NCBI GenBank assembly: GCA_026988155.1
Contig: JALSLW010000034.1
Span: 1 to 59,700 of the forward strand
Direction of reading: 5' to 3'
DNA length: 59,700 nucleotides
Source: Methylomonas sp.
GTDB taxonomy: Bacteria; Pseudomonadota; Gammaproteobacteria; Methylococcales; Methylomonadaceae
Both the position numbers and the translations under genes were made by a program. Under the pieces are notes generated by a model. It did no database searches and was not told the DNA's origin. It saw only the letters and a program-made list of their open reading frames with translations. Of this stretch, positions 19,366 to 29,566 are shown piece after piece. Each line of letters opens with the position of its first letter. Positions within the stretch are counted from its first letter, which is position 1.

Positions 19366-20946
19366 CACTCGCGAATAAGCTTGCTGCGCTGCCTGTAATG
19401 CCGTCTGCTCTATATTAAACCGGCTTATTGCTTCTGCGTAGTCCAAATCCTGCACATCGGATAAAGTTGATTTCATATCCAGCACAAACTTTTCGTTTTG
19501 AGATTCCTGCCCATCCAATGCGTGCATTCTTGCGCCCACTGAAGTTCTGACTCTTAAAAAATTATTTAATGCGGTATCCAAATCAGAAAGCACATCATTG
19601 GCCGTTGCATCAAAAATCCGCCCTGCATCACCTGAACTAAAGCCAGCATTCTTTAAAAAATCACCCGAAACTTGCCTGATTTGTACCGAGCTATTCCCTC
19701 CCGAACTTACCGAGCGAAATTCAATGGGGTTAGCCAATGAATTTATTTCTATTTTTCCATCAATGGGAGATCCCGTAATTTGCCCTTGAATATCGGCAAT
19801 TAAAGCAGCCTGATTAGCATAATTAGCACCTAAATTAATCGTTTGACTATTCCCCTGCTCATCATTCAATTCGAAAGAGGCGGGGCTTGCCGCATAATTT
19901 AAAAAGGCTGACACTTTATTGCCGGAAAGAGAGCCTCCCAGATCAGCACCTTTACCAATTGTTCCCGAGCTAAAACCAAAATCAGTTAAAAACGAACCTG
20001 CCACTGCATCAATTTGTATCGAAGAATCCTTTCCTGCAGTTGTGGAAATGAATTCAATCTGATTGCCACTGCTTCTAGCTTCAATATTGTTAGCGGATAG
20101 GGCTGGAGTAGAATTTATCGCAGTCACTACCGCATCTAAGTCTGCATACGCCGCATTCAGCGTCACAGCAACAGGAGCACCATTTTCACCCGTTAAATTA
20201 AAGCTCGTGGGTGTGACGCTATAGTCAGCACCAAATTGCATAAACCGATTGCCCTTTATACTGGCTTCAGGCACCTCATACTCATGAGACAAAGCTTTAG
20301 ATAAAGACTGCAAAGTATCAAACACACTGCGATGATTGCTTTCAACACCATTTACCAAGGTATTGGCCTCCTGACTTACAGAGGCAATATTGGTAAACAC
20401 ATCCGAGCCCAAATCACCGTCAGCAATTCTACGCTCTGGTGCCACGTCCAAGGTGCGCTGATTTATACCGCCCTGATAGACATAAGACTCACTCTGAACA
20501 TTCCATGCAACTGCCGGAGTTGTTGAAAAATCACCTGAAAATATAAATTCGCCATTTGCATTTTTGGTATTTGAAACACCTACCATCTGATCAAGCATCT
20601 GATCAATTTCATATTTAATCGATAGACGGTCATCCGCTGTTAAAGTGGAATTTAATGCTTGTACCGTTAATTCTTTTGCCCTAATCAAGATATTCTCGGC
20701 CGTCTCCAAACTGCTTTCTTCTATATCAAGTCGTGACCTGGCCACCTCAATGTTATCCTGATATTGTTTCGTTTTATCGATACTTTCCTGTAAATCTAAT
20801 ATTTTTACCGAGGCTGCAGGCGCATCACTCGGAGCTAATATCTTTAACCCCGAAGAGAGCTGCATTTGCGTTTTGGACATTTTTACCTGATTGGCATTCA
20901 TCGCGTTAACGCCCAGTTGCTGTGCCCAGGATGTTGAAATCCTCAT
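19336..20946 (-). CDS. flgL: Flagellar hook-filament junction protein FlgL
   Basis: Second hook-associated protein, joining hook and filament outside the cell. The 536-residue protein has flagellin-like N- and C-terminal helices (MRISTSWAQQ... and AISRFNIEQTALQAAQQAY). It is much longer than the roughly 320 residues of E. coli. The excess is a central insert of two related units, each running from an ASP/TP(A/T)SFxL strand through an IEF(I/R)S segment to a (F/N)xGFSSG(T/D) end, like flagellin hook-IN repeats. ATG at 20946 with CTAGGAG upstream avoids overlap with flgK. It is last in the flg operon. Confidence 0.94.
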   Translation of the reverse strand: MRISTSWAQQLGVNAMNANQVKMSKTQMQLSSGLKILAPSDAPAASVKILDLQESIDKTKQYQDNIEVARSRLDIEESSLETAENILIRAKELTVQALNSTLTADDRLSIKYEIDQMLDQMVGVSNTKNANGEFIFSGDFSTTPAVAWNVQSESYVYQGGINQRTLDVAPERRIADGDLGSDVFTNIASVSQEANTLVNGVESNHRSVFDTLQSLSKALSHEYEVPEASIKGNRFMQFGADYSVTPTSFNLTGENGAPVAVTLNAAYADLDAVVTAINSTPALSANNIEARSSGNQIEFISTTAGKDSSIQIDAVAGSFLTDFGFSSGTIGKGADLGGSLSGNKVSAFLNYAASPASFELNDEQGNSQTINLGANYANQAALIADIQGQITGSPIDGKIEINSLANPIEFRSVSSGGNSSVQIRQVSGDFLKNAGFSSGDAGRIFDATANDVLSDLDTALNNFLRVRTSVGARMHALDGQESQNEKFVLDMKSTLSDVQDLDYAEAISRFNIEQTALQAAQQAYSRVQKLSLFNYL

Positions 20947-20956
20947 TATTAATCTC

Positions 20957-22681
20957 CTAGTTAACTGCGCCAAGCAAAGAATCAAATAAACTTTGACTAA
21001 CCGAAATTACTTGGGCGGCGGCTTGGTAAGACTGTTGAAACTTGATCAGATTAGCAGCTTCTTCATCCAAATTAACACCCGATATTTTCCCCCATTCTTC
21101 TTTCGCACTGTTTAACAAGGTTTCCTGTGCCGCCGATGATATTTTTGCAGACCGTGTTAAGGTACCCACTTCTGAAACGACTAAACCATAAGTATCTTGA
21201 AAAGTTGCCGTCCCCCCCAGCATATTCAGACTGTTCTCCAGACCTGCCAGAGCCAAACCATTTCTGTTATCTCCAGGCATTGGTCCGTTAATAGTGTATG
21301 TGTCATCGGGTGACTTATTGGTTGCCAGTGCAATTTCCCTAGTATTGGTAATATTATGAGCGATTGCATTTGCCGCTGAATAGGTCGGTCTAATTAAATA
21401 TGCATCTCCTGCAACAAGCCCAGTTGGTTCTATGCTGATACCTGGCAAGGTATCTGGAGCACTGGCTACCAGCTGCGCAGGTACGCCAGCTGTTGCTGTC
21501 AAAGCAATCGCTGTATTATCAGCTACTCGAGTTAGGCTATAGCTCGGACCGGCCCCCACATTCAGCTGATAATCACTGTAATCAATATTAGTAATATTAG
21601 TTTTATCAAACATAACTTTAATTGACGACCCTGGGGCATTTGCTGTTCTGGATACCGCCGGAATTTCAGTGCCCCCCATACCTTGTCCCTTAAACATTAA
21701 CCCGCCCGGCTTGCCATCTAAATCAAAACCATCTTGATGAATGGCATTAAACTCCATTGAGATACTCGCAGCGACACTGCCCAGCCTTTGCTGTGCTGGG
21801 TCCAGTATTTCATCTCTAAACCGTAAACTTCCTGCCAGTGCACCACCTGATAGCTCTCGAGTTACTAAACTGATAATGCCAGCATCACCCGATTTAATGC
21901 TAATATCCAGCCTTGTAGGGTCAAATTCTGATGGCTGAGTAATCAGTTTATTGGCAATAGTATCCGTTACCAATGACTGCCCTTGACTCATAAAGACATT
22001 CACCATGCCTCTGTTGCCTGGCACTACAGAAATATCCATAAGCTCAGCCAATTCATTAAGCACTGCATCCCGTTTATCCAACAGGTCATTAGGCAATTGA
22101 CTGCCAATAGATTGCCCTTGAGAATTAGAAATTTTTATATTTAAATCCGCAATATCTTGTAGATGAGTGCTAACTTCCGCAACTTGCACATTCATATCGG
22201 TATTAATTTCCTTTCTAATCTCCTCGAACCGGTAATTCATAGTGCCAAACCGACTGCTTAAAATTTCCGTTTCAGAAATCAGCACCTGTCTTGCCGGAAT
22301 GGATGAAGGATCATTATTCGCTTCATTTACTGCATTGAAGAAATTTTTCATAGCCGGAGCCATTCCAACGGTCGGATCAGCCAGAATATTATCAACTTGG
22401 GTAGCTAAATGCTCATAATTGCTGATATCGCCATGCGCTGAAGTACTTGAGCGTAACTGAGAAGTAATAAACTGATCATAGCTTCGGGCTATATTATTGA
22501 TTGATACTCCTGTACCCAAATACCCTGCAGGTGTTTTTTGTGCTGGGGCAGTCCCTAGCTCTACCCGCTGGCGACTGTAACCGTCAGTATTGACATTAGA
22601 AATATTATGACTTGTCGTTTCCAACGAGCGCTGGAAAGCCTTAAGTCCTGTTACCGCTGTACCTAATAGACCACCTGCCAT
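20957..22681 (-). CDS. flgK: Flagellar hook-associated protein FlgK
   Basis: First hook-associated protein between hook and filament. The 574-residue protein has the FlgE/FlgK-type start (GLLGTAVTGLKAFQRSLETT, then HNISNVNTDGYSRQRVEL). The C-terminal axial helix ends in NLIKFQQSYQAAAQVISVSQ. The length is normal for the family. It is encoded ten bases upstream of flgL and twelve downstream of flgJ in the flg operon. It is exported by the flagellar type III apparatus, so there is no signal peptide. Confidence 0.96.
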   Translation of the reverse strand: MAGGLLGTAVTGLKAFQRSLETTSHNISNVNTDGYSRQRVELGTAPAQKTPAGYLGTGVSINNIARSYDQFITSQLRSSTSAHGDISNYEHLATQVDNILADPTVGMAPAMKNFFNAVNEANNDPSSIPARQVLISETEILSSRFGTMNYRFEEIRKEINTDMNVQVAEVSTHLQDIADLNIKISNSQGQSIGSQLPNDLLDKRDAVLNELAELMDISVVPGNRGMVNVFMSQGQSLVTDTIANKLITQPSEFDPTRLDISIKSGDAGIISLVTRELSGGALAGSLRFRDEILDPAQQRLGSVAASISMEFNAIHQDGFDLDGKPGGLMFKGQGMGGTEIPAVSRTANAPGSSIKVMFDKTNITNIDYSDYQLNVGAGPSYSLTRVADNTAIALTATAGVPAQLVASAPDTLPGISIEPTGLVAGDAYLIRPTYSAANAIAHNITNTREIALATNKSPDDTYTINGPMPGDNRNGLALAGLENSLNMLGGTATFQDTYGLVVSEVGTLTRSAKISSAAQETLLNSAKEEWGKISGVNLDEEAANLIKFQQSYQAAAQVISVSQSLFDSLLGAVN

Positions 22682-22693
22682 TTCTAATTCCCC

Positions 22694-23641
22694 TTATGAC
22701 TTGCCTGAAACCAAAATCTGTTTTGATGCCAATGATTCTGCATCAACCTGATCATTAAGATCCTTGCTGTTATATATTTTCATCACTTTATCCGCATAAT
22801 GAGGGTCTGTTGCATACCCTGCCTGCTGTAACTCAAGCACATACCGTTCCGCTTTTTCTGCCATTTTTATGGCAGTTTTATAGCGCGGATTGGTTTTGAT
22901 AAAATCAACATAATCATCAAAACTTTCCTGATACGAATTATATGATCTAAAGCCGGCTATTTCTTTCTTGGCAATACCGTCTTTAAATTCCAGAGTTGAA
23001 ACTTTCTGCTGCTGTCCGTGCCATGATTTATCTGCTTTGATATTAAATAAATTATAACTGCTGCGTCCGTCACTGGACTTTATGACTGACTTCCCCCAGC
23101 CCGTTTCTAAAGCTGACTGTGCCAATAAAACATTAGCGTTAACACCCAGTTTTTTTGCTGCCTGTTCGGCATAGGGACGTAATTTATTCACAAAATCAGT
23201 CGCTGAATTAATCCTTTGATGATCAAAGCTGCTAACCATTGGTTTAATTGTCACTTCTTCATGGCTATTTTTTGCCGTCCGGCCTATTAAATACCGTCTC
23301 TCATAATCAGCTATACCCTGCCCTTTTTCTACTGTGCCAGGCTGATCAGGACTTAATTGTTTTTCAATCATGTCTGCTAAGCCAATGCCTCCTTCACCTG
23401 CTAAATGGACTGATATTTGCTGATCATACATATCCCTATAAAAATCACTTTGGCTGCTATCAAAAATTCCTTCTGCCAGCTTTGCCTGACGCATACTTTT
23501 TAACATCATCCCAACAAAAACTGATTCAAACTGCTTTGCTACTTCTTTAATCGCATCAGGTGTTTTTTGTTTGGCTTCATTTTTTAATTTAGCCAAGCCT
23601 TCAAAATCTGCGTAATTATCAACGCTCTGTACATTTAGCAT
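22694..23641 (-). CDS. flgJ: Flagellar rod assembly protein / peptidoglycan hydrolase FlgJ
   Basis: Dual-domain protein: an N-terminal rod-cap scaffold (about residues 20-100, AKQFESVFVGMMLKSMRQA) and a C-terminal muramidase (about 150-300). The muramidase contains ANVLLAQSALETGWGKS, with its catalytic glutamate, and FNIKADKSW. It opens the wall so that the rod can pass. The frame opens at a GTG at 23650, but ATG at 23641 has AGGTG at a good distance and is preferred (315 residues). Its start region directly abuts the flgI stop. Confidence 0.95.
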   Translation of the reverse strand: MLNVQSVDNYADFEGLAKLKNEAKQKTPDAIKEVAKQFESVFVGMMLKSMRQAKLAEGIFDSSQSDFYRDMYDQQISVHLAGEGGIGLADMIEKQLSPDQPGTVEKGQGIADYERRYLIGRTAKNSHEEVTIKPMVSSFDHQRINSATDFVNKLRPYAEQAAKKLGVNANVLLAQSALETGWGKSVIKSSDGRSSYNLFNIKADKSWHGQQQKVSTLEFKDGIAKKEIAGFRSYNSYQESFDDYVDFIKTNPRYKTAIKMAEKAERYVLELQQAGYATDPHYADKVMKIYNSKDLNDQVDAESLASKQILVSGKS

Positions 23642-23650
23642 AGTCTTCAC

Positions 23651-24739
23651 CTAAATAATAATCAGTTCAGCCCTTAACGATCCCGCTGTTTTAAGCGCCT
23701 CCAATATTGCCACTAAATCACTTGGCCCTGCACCTACTTTATTGATTGCCTTAACAATTTCATCAAGTGTCACGCCTGGATTAAAAACAAACATATGATT
23801 CCCCTGCTCCTCTACTTTAACCTCAGACTGAGCTGTAACCGCTGTACTGCCAGCAGCCAAAGCATTGGGCTGACTGACCTGGTCATTCTCAGTAATGGTA
23901 ACGGTTAAACTGCCGTGCGATACTGCCGTTGGCTGTACACGCACTTTGCCATTAATAACCACCGTGCCTGAACGTGAATTTACAATCACCCTGGCTGGCG
24001 CATCATCAGGCACAAGCGTCATATTTTCAACCAAAGAGGCAAAAGAGACCCTTTGCGACGGATCCAGAGGCGCACTGACTTTTATTGATGTTGCGTCCAA
24101 AGCTTTTGCTGTCTCCGGCCCTAAGACCTGATTAATTGCCTCTACCATCCGATTGGCAGTGGTAAAATCTGAATTGTGCAAATTAAACACAAGCGAATTG
24201 CCTCTATTAAAAGGACTTGCCACGGCCCGTTCGACCGTCGCACCATTTGGAATACGCCCAACAGAAGGGTTATTGACTGTAATTTTTGAGCCATCCTTTC
24301 CTGAGGCGCTTAGCCCTCCTACCACCAAATTTCCCTGAGCAACTGCATAGATTTTACCATCAGCCCCTTTTAACGGACTCATTAGCAATGAACCGCCACG
24401 CAGACTTTTTGCATCGCCAATAGAAGAAATCGTAACGTCAATTTTTTGGCCTGGTTTTGCAAAAGCGGGCAAATCCGCATGTAAAACAACAGCGGCAACA
24501 TTTTTTGATTTCGGGTCAATCCCGGGCGGCAAAGTGAGTCCGAGTCGTGCCAGCATGCTCCGTAAGCTCTGCCCGGTAAATTTGGTTTTATCTCCAGATG
24601 AATTTAATCCGACAACTAAACCATAGCCCACTAACTGATTGCTTCGAACACCTGCAATAGAAGCCAGGTCTTTAATGCGTTCTGCATAAACAGCCTGAAC
24701 ACTGACTAACAGCATTAATGTTACCAATAGAGTTTTCAT
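23651..24739 (-). CDS. flgI: Flagellar P-ring protein FlgI
   Basis: Forms the P ring of the basal body in the peptidoglycan layer. The 362-residue precursor has a Sec signal peptide ([19 protein letters not shown]) followed by [20 protein letters not shown], the conserved FlgI start. [13 protein letters not shown] and the late [17 protein letters not shown] block also match. The length is typical. It is flanked at about a dozen bases by flgH and flgJ within the flg operon. Confidence 0.97.
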   Translation of the reverse strand: MKTLLVTLMLLVSVQAVYAERIKDLASIAGVRSNQLVGYGLVVGLNSSGDKTKFTGQSLRSMLARLGLTLPPGIDPKSKNVAAVVLHADLPAFAKPGQKIDVTISSIGDAKSLRGGSLLMSPLKGADGKIYAVAQGNLVVGGLSASGKDGSKITVNNPSVGRIPNGATVERAVASPFNRGNSLVFNLHNSDFTTANRMVEAINQVLGPETAKALDATSIKVSAPLDPSQRVSFASLVENMTLVPDDAPARVIVNSRSGTVVINGKVRVQPTAVSHGSLTVTITENDQVSQPNALAAGSTAVTAQSEVKVEEQGNHMFVFNPGVTLDEIVKAINKVGAGPSDLVAILEALKTAGSLRAELIII

Positions 24740-24751
24740 ATCACTCTCCTA

Positions 24752-25423
24752 TTAGAAAGGAAATACAGGGCTTAAAAAGAACTTGGAAAACCAGCCCACT
24801 TTACTGGAGTCTGCCACCGCGCCATCACCCGTATACATAATGGTTGCATCAGCAATTTTGGTTGAGGAAATGGTATTTGAAGCATCAATATCTACAGGCC
24901 TGACAATGCCGGACAATCGGACATATTCACTGCCATCATTTAAAGTAATTCGCTTTTCACCTCGAATTCTCAAATTGCCATTAGGAAATACATTAACCAC
25001 AGTAACACTGATATCACCATTTAAACTATTGCTCTGATTGGCTTGCCCCTTACCTTTAAAATCATGCTCAGAAGCCAAGGTTGCGCTTAAATCATTGCCA
25101 AAAATTATGGAAGGATCTACCCCCATGATATTAGGTGCAGTCACTGAGGTTGAGTTTTTCTTAGAAGCACCTAGATCAGATTTTTTCTTAGCTTTGGTAT
25201 TTTCAGACAGTATCACTGTCAAAATATCTCCAACCCGTCTAGCGGTATGATCTTCAAACAAACGCATATCGTAGCCTGCCTGGTATATTGCTCCATTAGT
25301 CTGCTGTGGCGGACGTAAATCTACGGCCTGCACAGGAGCAAAAGCAGGGTCTCTCTTAGGCAGGGCCTCACACCCCACCAGAACAGAAAGTGATAGACAA
25401 ATAATAACTTTTTGTACATTCAT
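24752..25423 (-). CDS. flgH: Flagellar L-ring lipoprotein FlgH
   Basis: Outer-membrane L ring of the flagellar bushing. The 223-residue precursor has a lipoprotein signal ending in the lipobox LVGC (Cys18). Conserved ARRVGDILTVILSE and LRIRGEKRITLNDGSEYVRL blocks follow, together with FSKFFLSPVFPF at the end. It is placed between flgG and flgI as usual, with spacings of 12 bases or so, consistent with one transcript. Confidence 0.97.
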   Translation of the reverse strand: MNVQKVIICLSLSVLVGCEALPKRDPAFAPVQAVDLRPPQQTNGAIYQAGYDMRLFEDHTARRVGDILTVILSENTKAKKKSDLGASKKNSTSVTAPNIMGVDPSIIFGNDLSATLASEHDFKGKGQANQSNSLNGDISVTVVNVFPNGNLRIRGEKRITLNDGSEYVRLSGIVRPVDIDASNTISSTKIADATIMYTGDGAVADSSKVGWFSKFFLSPVFPF

Positions 25424-25435
25424 AAGTCACCGCAA

Positions 25436-26224
25436 CTATAGCTGCTGAGTCACAAAAGACAGCATTTCATCCGTAGTTGAAATGGCTTTTGAATTCATTT
25501 CATAGGCACGCTGCGTTTCAATCATGCTAACCAATTCTTCAACCACGTTAACATTTGAAGTTTCCAATGAGCCTTGAAATACTGCCCCAAACTCATCCTC
25601 TCCAGGTGTTCCAATAACAGGTGCACCACTGGCCACAGTTTCTGTAAACAAGTTTTCTCCTACAGGGTTTAACCCTGCAGGATTAATAAAATCCGCTAAT
25701 TGCAATTGGCCAACCTGAACAGAAGCCGCACTGCCAGGCTGCTGAACAGAGACTGTGCCATCACGGCCAATTGAAACACTTAAAGCATCATTGGGAATAG
25801 TGACATTAGGTTCTAACAGCATACCTCCAGAGGTAACCATTTGTCCTGTTGAATCAACCTTAAAGGAGCCGTCGCGGGTATAATTAATATCGCCATTTGG
25901 CATCAGAATTTGAAAAAAACCTCGTCCATTGACGGCGACATCCAATGAATTATCTGTTTGCTGCATATTGCCCTGTGTATGCAGTTTTTCTGTAGCAACG
26001 GTTCTGACACCGGTGCCCAGCTGTAAACCTGTAGGCAATTCGGTATTTTGAGTCGACTGGGCGCCTGCCTGTCGAACATTCTGATAAATAAGGTCTTCAA
26101 AAATCGCTCTGGATTTTTTATACCCTGTAGTATTGACGTTTGCCAAGTTATTGGCAATAACCGCCATTCTTGTCTGTTGGGCGTCTAAACCTGTTTTAGC
26201 AACCCATAGTGCACGTTCTGTCAT
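25436..26224 (-). CDS. flgG: Flagellar distal rod protein FlgG
   Basis: Distal rod subunit, exported through the flagellar type III system. The 262-residue length is the usual one. The N-terminal [20 protein letters not shown] motif marks the rod/hook family. [13 protein letters not shown]-type core and the C-terminal [20 protein letters not shown] are diagnostic. ATG at 26224 has TAGGAG upstream. It follows flgF after 50 bases and precedes flgH. Confidence 0.97.
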   Translation of the reverse strand: MTERALWVAKTGLDAQQTRMAVIANNLANVNTTGYKKSRAIFEDLIYQNVRQAGAQSTQNTELPTGLQLGTGVRTVATEKLHTQGNMQQTDNSLDVAVNGRGFFQILMPNGDINYTRDGSFKVDSTGQMVTSGGMLLEPNVTIPNDALSVSIGRDGTVSVQQPGSAASVQVGQLQLADFINPAGLNPVGENLFTETVASGAPVIGTPGEDEFGAVFQGSLETSNVNVVEELVSMIETQRAYEMNSKAISTTDEMLSFVTQQL

Positions 26225-26274
26225 GTTATTCTCCTAGTGACAATTTATTGCCTCACCAAGAGATAAAGCATTAA

Positions 26275-27015
26275 CTATGCCATTTGCATCAGTTTAGCGC
26301 TGACACCTGAATTATCATCGGCGTTTTTCATTACTTTGGTCTGCAGTTCAAAGTTTCGAGCCAATTCAATCATTTCAACCATCGCTGAAACTGCATTGAC
26401 ATTAGATCCTTCTAGCGCACCTTGAACCATGCTGATATTGGCATCGGCTCCTGGCACACTGCCATCTTTAGTATGCATAAGACCATCGCCCAGCTTTTCT
26501 AAATTTTTCAACTCAGGCTTTACCATTTTAATTCTATCTACAACAACTGAGTCACTGGCATTGCCACCGATAGGCACAATGCTAATCGTACCATCCGACC
26601 CAATAGTTATTTTTTCTGCTGGCGGCAAGGTAATGGGGCCGTCATTGCCATAAATAGCACTGTCGCTACCAGTTAACAGCCTTCCTTCAGGTGTTATTTT
26701 TAAATTGCCCGCCCGTGTATAAGCCTCATTGCCATTTTCTCCTTCAACAACAAACCAGCCCTCGCCTTTAATAGCAACATCCAGTTCATTGCCTGTGGTC
26801 TGGATTGACCCCATACTCATATCTGAACCAGGCCTTTCTGCCATAGCATAAACACGCGTAGGGTACCCTGGCCCAAAGACAGGCATAGATCTAAATTGCT
26901 CTAAATCTGATTTAAACCCCGTAGTCTGGGCATTCGCCAAATTATTGGCATTTGAGGCTTGAGCCAGCAATGTTTGCTTGGCACCACTCATTGCGATAAA
27001 TAAACTGCGGTCCAT
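26275..27015 (-). CDS. flgF: Flagellar proximal rod protein FlgF
   Basis: Proximal rod subunit. The 246-residue protein starts MDRSLFIAMSGAKQTLLAQA with NANNLANAQTTGFKSDLEQF, the family signature. It ends with NVNAVSAMVEMIELARNFEL, the axial helix shared by rod proteins. It is encoded downstream of flgE across a 109-base gap, the widest gap within the operon, where an additional promoter or processing site could sit; I see no clear one. Confidence 0.96.
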   Translation of the reverse strand: MDRSLFIAMSGAKQTLLAQASNANNLANAQTTGFKSDLEQFRSMPVFGPGYPTRVYAMAERPGSDMSMGSIQTTGNELDVAIKGEGWFVVEGENGNEAYTRAGNLKITPEGRLLTGSDSAIYGNDGPITLPPAEKITIGSDGTISIVPIGGNASDSVVVDRIKMVKPELKNLEKLGDGLMHTKDGSVPGADANISMVQGALEGSNVNAVSAMVEMIELARNFELQTKVMKNADDNSGVSAKLMQMA

Positions 27016-27124
27016 AGTAGTTTCCTATTTTTAGAAAGTAAGCTCTTAGGCAATTGGAAATAAAAACCCACCCACCTTGCCTAGTTTATACCAGCGTAGC
27101 TAAAGTCCCACTTCCGGTAAAATA

Positions 27125-28444
27125 TTATGCGTTCAGAATAGTTTGAATAATGGTTTTTTCAGTGGTAATAGTTTGTGCATTTGCCTGGTAGGCTTGCTGG
27201 GCAATAATCAAATGTACAAGCTGTGTCGATATATCGACATTAGAGCTTTCTAAAGCACCTGACTGAATGACTCCAAAACTTCCTGTACCTGGCTGCCCGG
27301 GCACAGATTGACCCGATGCATTACTTTCGCCCCAGGTGGTATCTCCCTTTTTAGTCAATCCTTGAGGATTCGCAAACCGTGTCAATGCCACCTTGCCTAA
27401 AATTTCTGATCCGCCATTGCTGAACCTAGAGGAAACAACCCCTTTATCATCAATATCTATACCAATAAGATTTCCTGCTGGCAAGCCATCCTGTGATAAA
27501 TCCTGTACAGAAAAGTTAGTACTAAATTGCGTGGTTCCGCCAAAATCAAAGGTAAAATCTAAATTAGCAACATTAAGAGAAGGATCCACATTGGCTAAAT
27601 TAATACCATTAAAATTCTTTTTTGCGGGATCTGTAGTTAATTTTCCTGCACTATCAAAATTTAGAGTGATAGGGTCATGTCTTGTCGCACCCGCATCAGC
27701 TTTTGTTCCATTCTCATTAAAAGGAACTCCATCAATAAAAAAGTAAGATAGCCATTGGTTTGAAGCGGCATCATCCGTCACATAATACATGGATGCTATA
27801 TGTGAATTTCCCTGTGAATCAAAAATAGAAACGGAAGAAGTATGGTTATATGTTCTTGAGTCGGTAGGATCAACAGGAACAGTGGTATCACCTGGTACTT
27901 GTGCAGTATAGTTGGGCGGTTTAATCTCTGTTGCATCAAGATTAACTGCCGTTTCAATTTTTGAGGTTGCAACAGGAGCCCCCTGAGCGGCATTTATTTT
28001 CAGTGGCTTAAAAACCCCCTCGCTAAAACCTTCCTCTACCGTCGTTCCATTGGGCGAAAAGGCCATTAAAAAGTTACCTTGATTATTTGTTACAAAGCCA
28101 TCTTTATCTAGCTTAAACTCACCTGCACGCGTATAAAGTGAAGGCGAACTTGCTGCAGGATCTGTAGACATAGAGAAAAAGCCCTGCCCACTGATTGCCA
28201 GATCCAGGTTATTATCAGTAAAATTCAAATTGCCCTGAGAAAATTGCTGTGCAACATTGGTTACCCTAACACCAGCACCCGCCTGAGTTTTTGATACTCC
28301 CGTCACACTGGCAGCATAAACATCGGCAAATTCAGTTCTCGACTCTTTAAACCCTGTCGTATTCGCATTGGCAATATTATTGCCCGTTACCGCCAAATCT
28401 TTTGAGGCGGCATTTAGACCGCTTAATGCTGTTGAAAAGCCCAT
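27125..28444 (-). CDS. flgE: Flagellar hook protein FlgE
   Basis: Building block of the hook, the universal joint outside the outer membrane. The 439-residue protein has the GFSTALSGLNAASKDLAVTG start and GNNIANANTTGFKESRTEF. A variable surface domain fills the middle, and the conserved NVDISTQLVHLIIAQQAYQA closes it. It is slightly longer than the E. coli protein (about 400), within the usual range. TAGGAG upstream of the ATG supports the start. flgD precedes it by 18 bases. Confidence 0.97.
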   Translation of the reverse strand: MGFSTALSGLNAASKDLAVTGNNIANANTTGFKESRTEFADVYAASVTGVSKTQAGAGVRVTNVAQQFSQGNLNFTDNNLDLAISGQGFFSMSTDPAASSPSLYTRAGEFKLDKDGFVTNNQGNFLMAFSPNGTTVEEGFSEGVFKPLKINAAQGAPVATSKIETAVNLDATEIKPPNYTAQVPGDTTVPVDPTDSRTYNHTSSVSIFDSQGNSHIASMYYVTDDAASNQWLSYFFIDGVPFNENGTKADAGATRHDPITLNFDSAGKLTTDPAKKNFNGINLANVDPSLNVANLDFTFDFGGTTQFSTNFSVQDLSQDGLPAGNLIGIDIDDKGVVSSRFSNGGSEILGKVALTRFANPQGLTKKGDTTWGESNASGQSVPGQPGTGSFGVIQSGALESSNVDISTQLVHLIIAQQAYQANAQTITTEKTIIQTILNA

Positions 28445-28462
28445 AATTATTCTCCTAAAAAC

Positions 28463-29137
28463 TTAAAATATTTTCTTAACATCGTTAAGGCTAACCTGTC
28501 CCAGTCCTGATAACGCCAGGGTTATCTCCTCATTTTTTTTACCTAATGAGACACTTTCAACATCTGCACTCACATAAGTCTGCAATGCAGTATTTTTTCC
28601 ATCAATTTTGGCTTCAGCCGTAATTTTATATACACCTGGGTCAACATAGGTTCCATCATCTAATAAACCATCCCAATTGAAACTTACATTTCCGGCATCT
28701 TGCCTGCCTAACTCCAGTGTTTTCACTTTTGTTCCACTAGAATCAAGAAAACTCACTTTTAAATTATCTGTACCATCGGTTAGCACTGCCTCTCCTGATA
28801 AAGGTTTAGTCAAAGACATAATTCCCTCTTCAGCTGGCACCATAACAGACTTGCCCACTAAGGAGGCTGCCTGCAGTGCCTGCCCAGAACTTACCGATGT
28901 TGAAAAATCAGCAAAAGATTTATTCAAATCACCAATCCCTTCAACCGTACTGAACTGGGCCATTTGCGCCAGAAAATCACCATTTTCCATTGGCTTATTT
29001 GGATCTTGATGAGTTAATTGCGTAGTCATCAATTTTAAAAACTGCTCCTGACCCAATTCCTGTTTTTTTACTTCTTTCTTATCCGCTGTGGTCGAAAGAC
29101 CAAGGTTCTGAAAGGATTCAATTGCACTAATAGCCAT
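28463..29137 (-). CDS. flgD: Hook assembly scaffold FlgD
   Basis: Cap protein needed for hook polymerisation and discarded afterwards. The 224-residue protein has the conserved QEQFLKLMTTQLTHQDPNKP and FLAQMAQFSTVEGIGDLN segments of FlgD. A Tudor/FnIII-like C-terminal half includes GNVSFNWDGLLDDGTYVDPG. It is in its usual position between flgC and flgE. Confidence 0.96.
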   Translation of the reverse strand: MAISAIESFQNLGLSTTADKKEVKKQELGQEQFLKLMTTQLTHQDPNKPMENGDFLAQMAQFSTVEGIGDLNKSFADFSTSVSSGQALQAASLVGKSVMVPAEEGIMSLTKPLSGEAVLTDGTDNLKVSFLDSSGTKVKTLELGRQDAGNVSFNWDGLLDDGTYVDPGVYKITAEAKIDGKNTALQTYVSADVESVSLGKKNEEITLALSGLGQVSLNDVKKIF

Positions 29138-29147
29138 TGCTTATCTC

Positions 29148-29564
29148 CTATTGCCCCATTTTTAATGTCTGTAACATCAATTGTTTGGCGGTATTTAAAA
29201 CTTCTACATTATTTTGGTATGAGCGTGATGCGGACATCATATTGGCCATTTCTTCAACCGTATTTACATTTGGCTTAAAGATATAGCCATTAGCATCCGC
29301 CATTGGGTGATGCGGTGCATACTCCATTATCGCAGGTGCCTGACTTTCCACTACGCCTGCAACATTTACTTTACTAGCAGCATTCTGCCTATCCATCAGG
29401 TTATTAAGCTCTGCCCGAAACACAGGCTGTCTAGATTTATAAACTTCATCGATACTGCTGCTGACGCTGTTAGCATTGGATATATTGCTGGCAACCAGAT
29501 TCAATCTTAGCGACTGTGCATTCATCCCACTGCCGGCAATATCAAAAATATTCATGGATGGCAT
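29148..29564 (-). CDS. flgC: Flagellar proximal rod protein FlgC
   Basis: Proximal rod subunit of 138 residues, normal length. It begins NIFDIAGSGMNAQSLRLNL with ASNISNANSVS, the family motif, and ends in NVNTVEEMANMMSASRSYQN and a C-terminal helix. The YVxPxVN-like stretch is YIFKPNVN here. It is separated from flgB by only two bases, so the two are certainly cotranscribed. Confidence 0.96.
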   Translation of the reverse strand: MPSMNIFDIAGSGMNAQSLRLNLVASNISNANSVSSSIDEVYKSRQPVFRAELNNLMDRQNAASKVNVAGVVESQAPAIMEYAPHHPMADANGYIFKPNVNTVEEMANMMSASRSYQNNVEVLNTAKQLMLQTLKMGQ

Positions 29565-29566
29565 AA

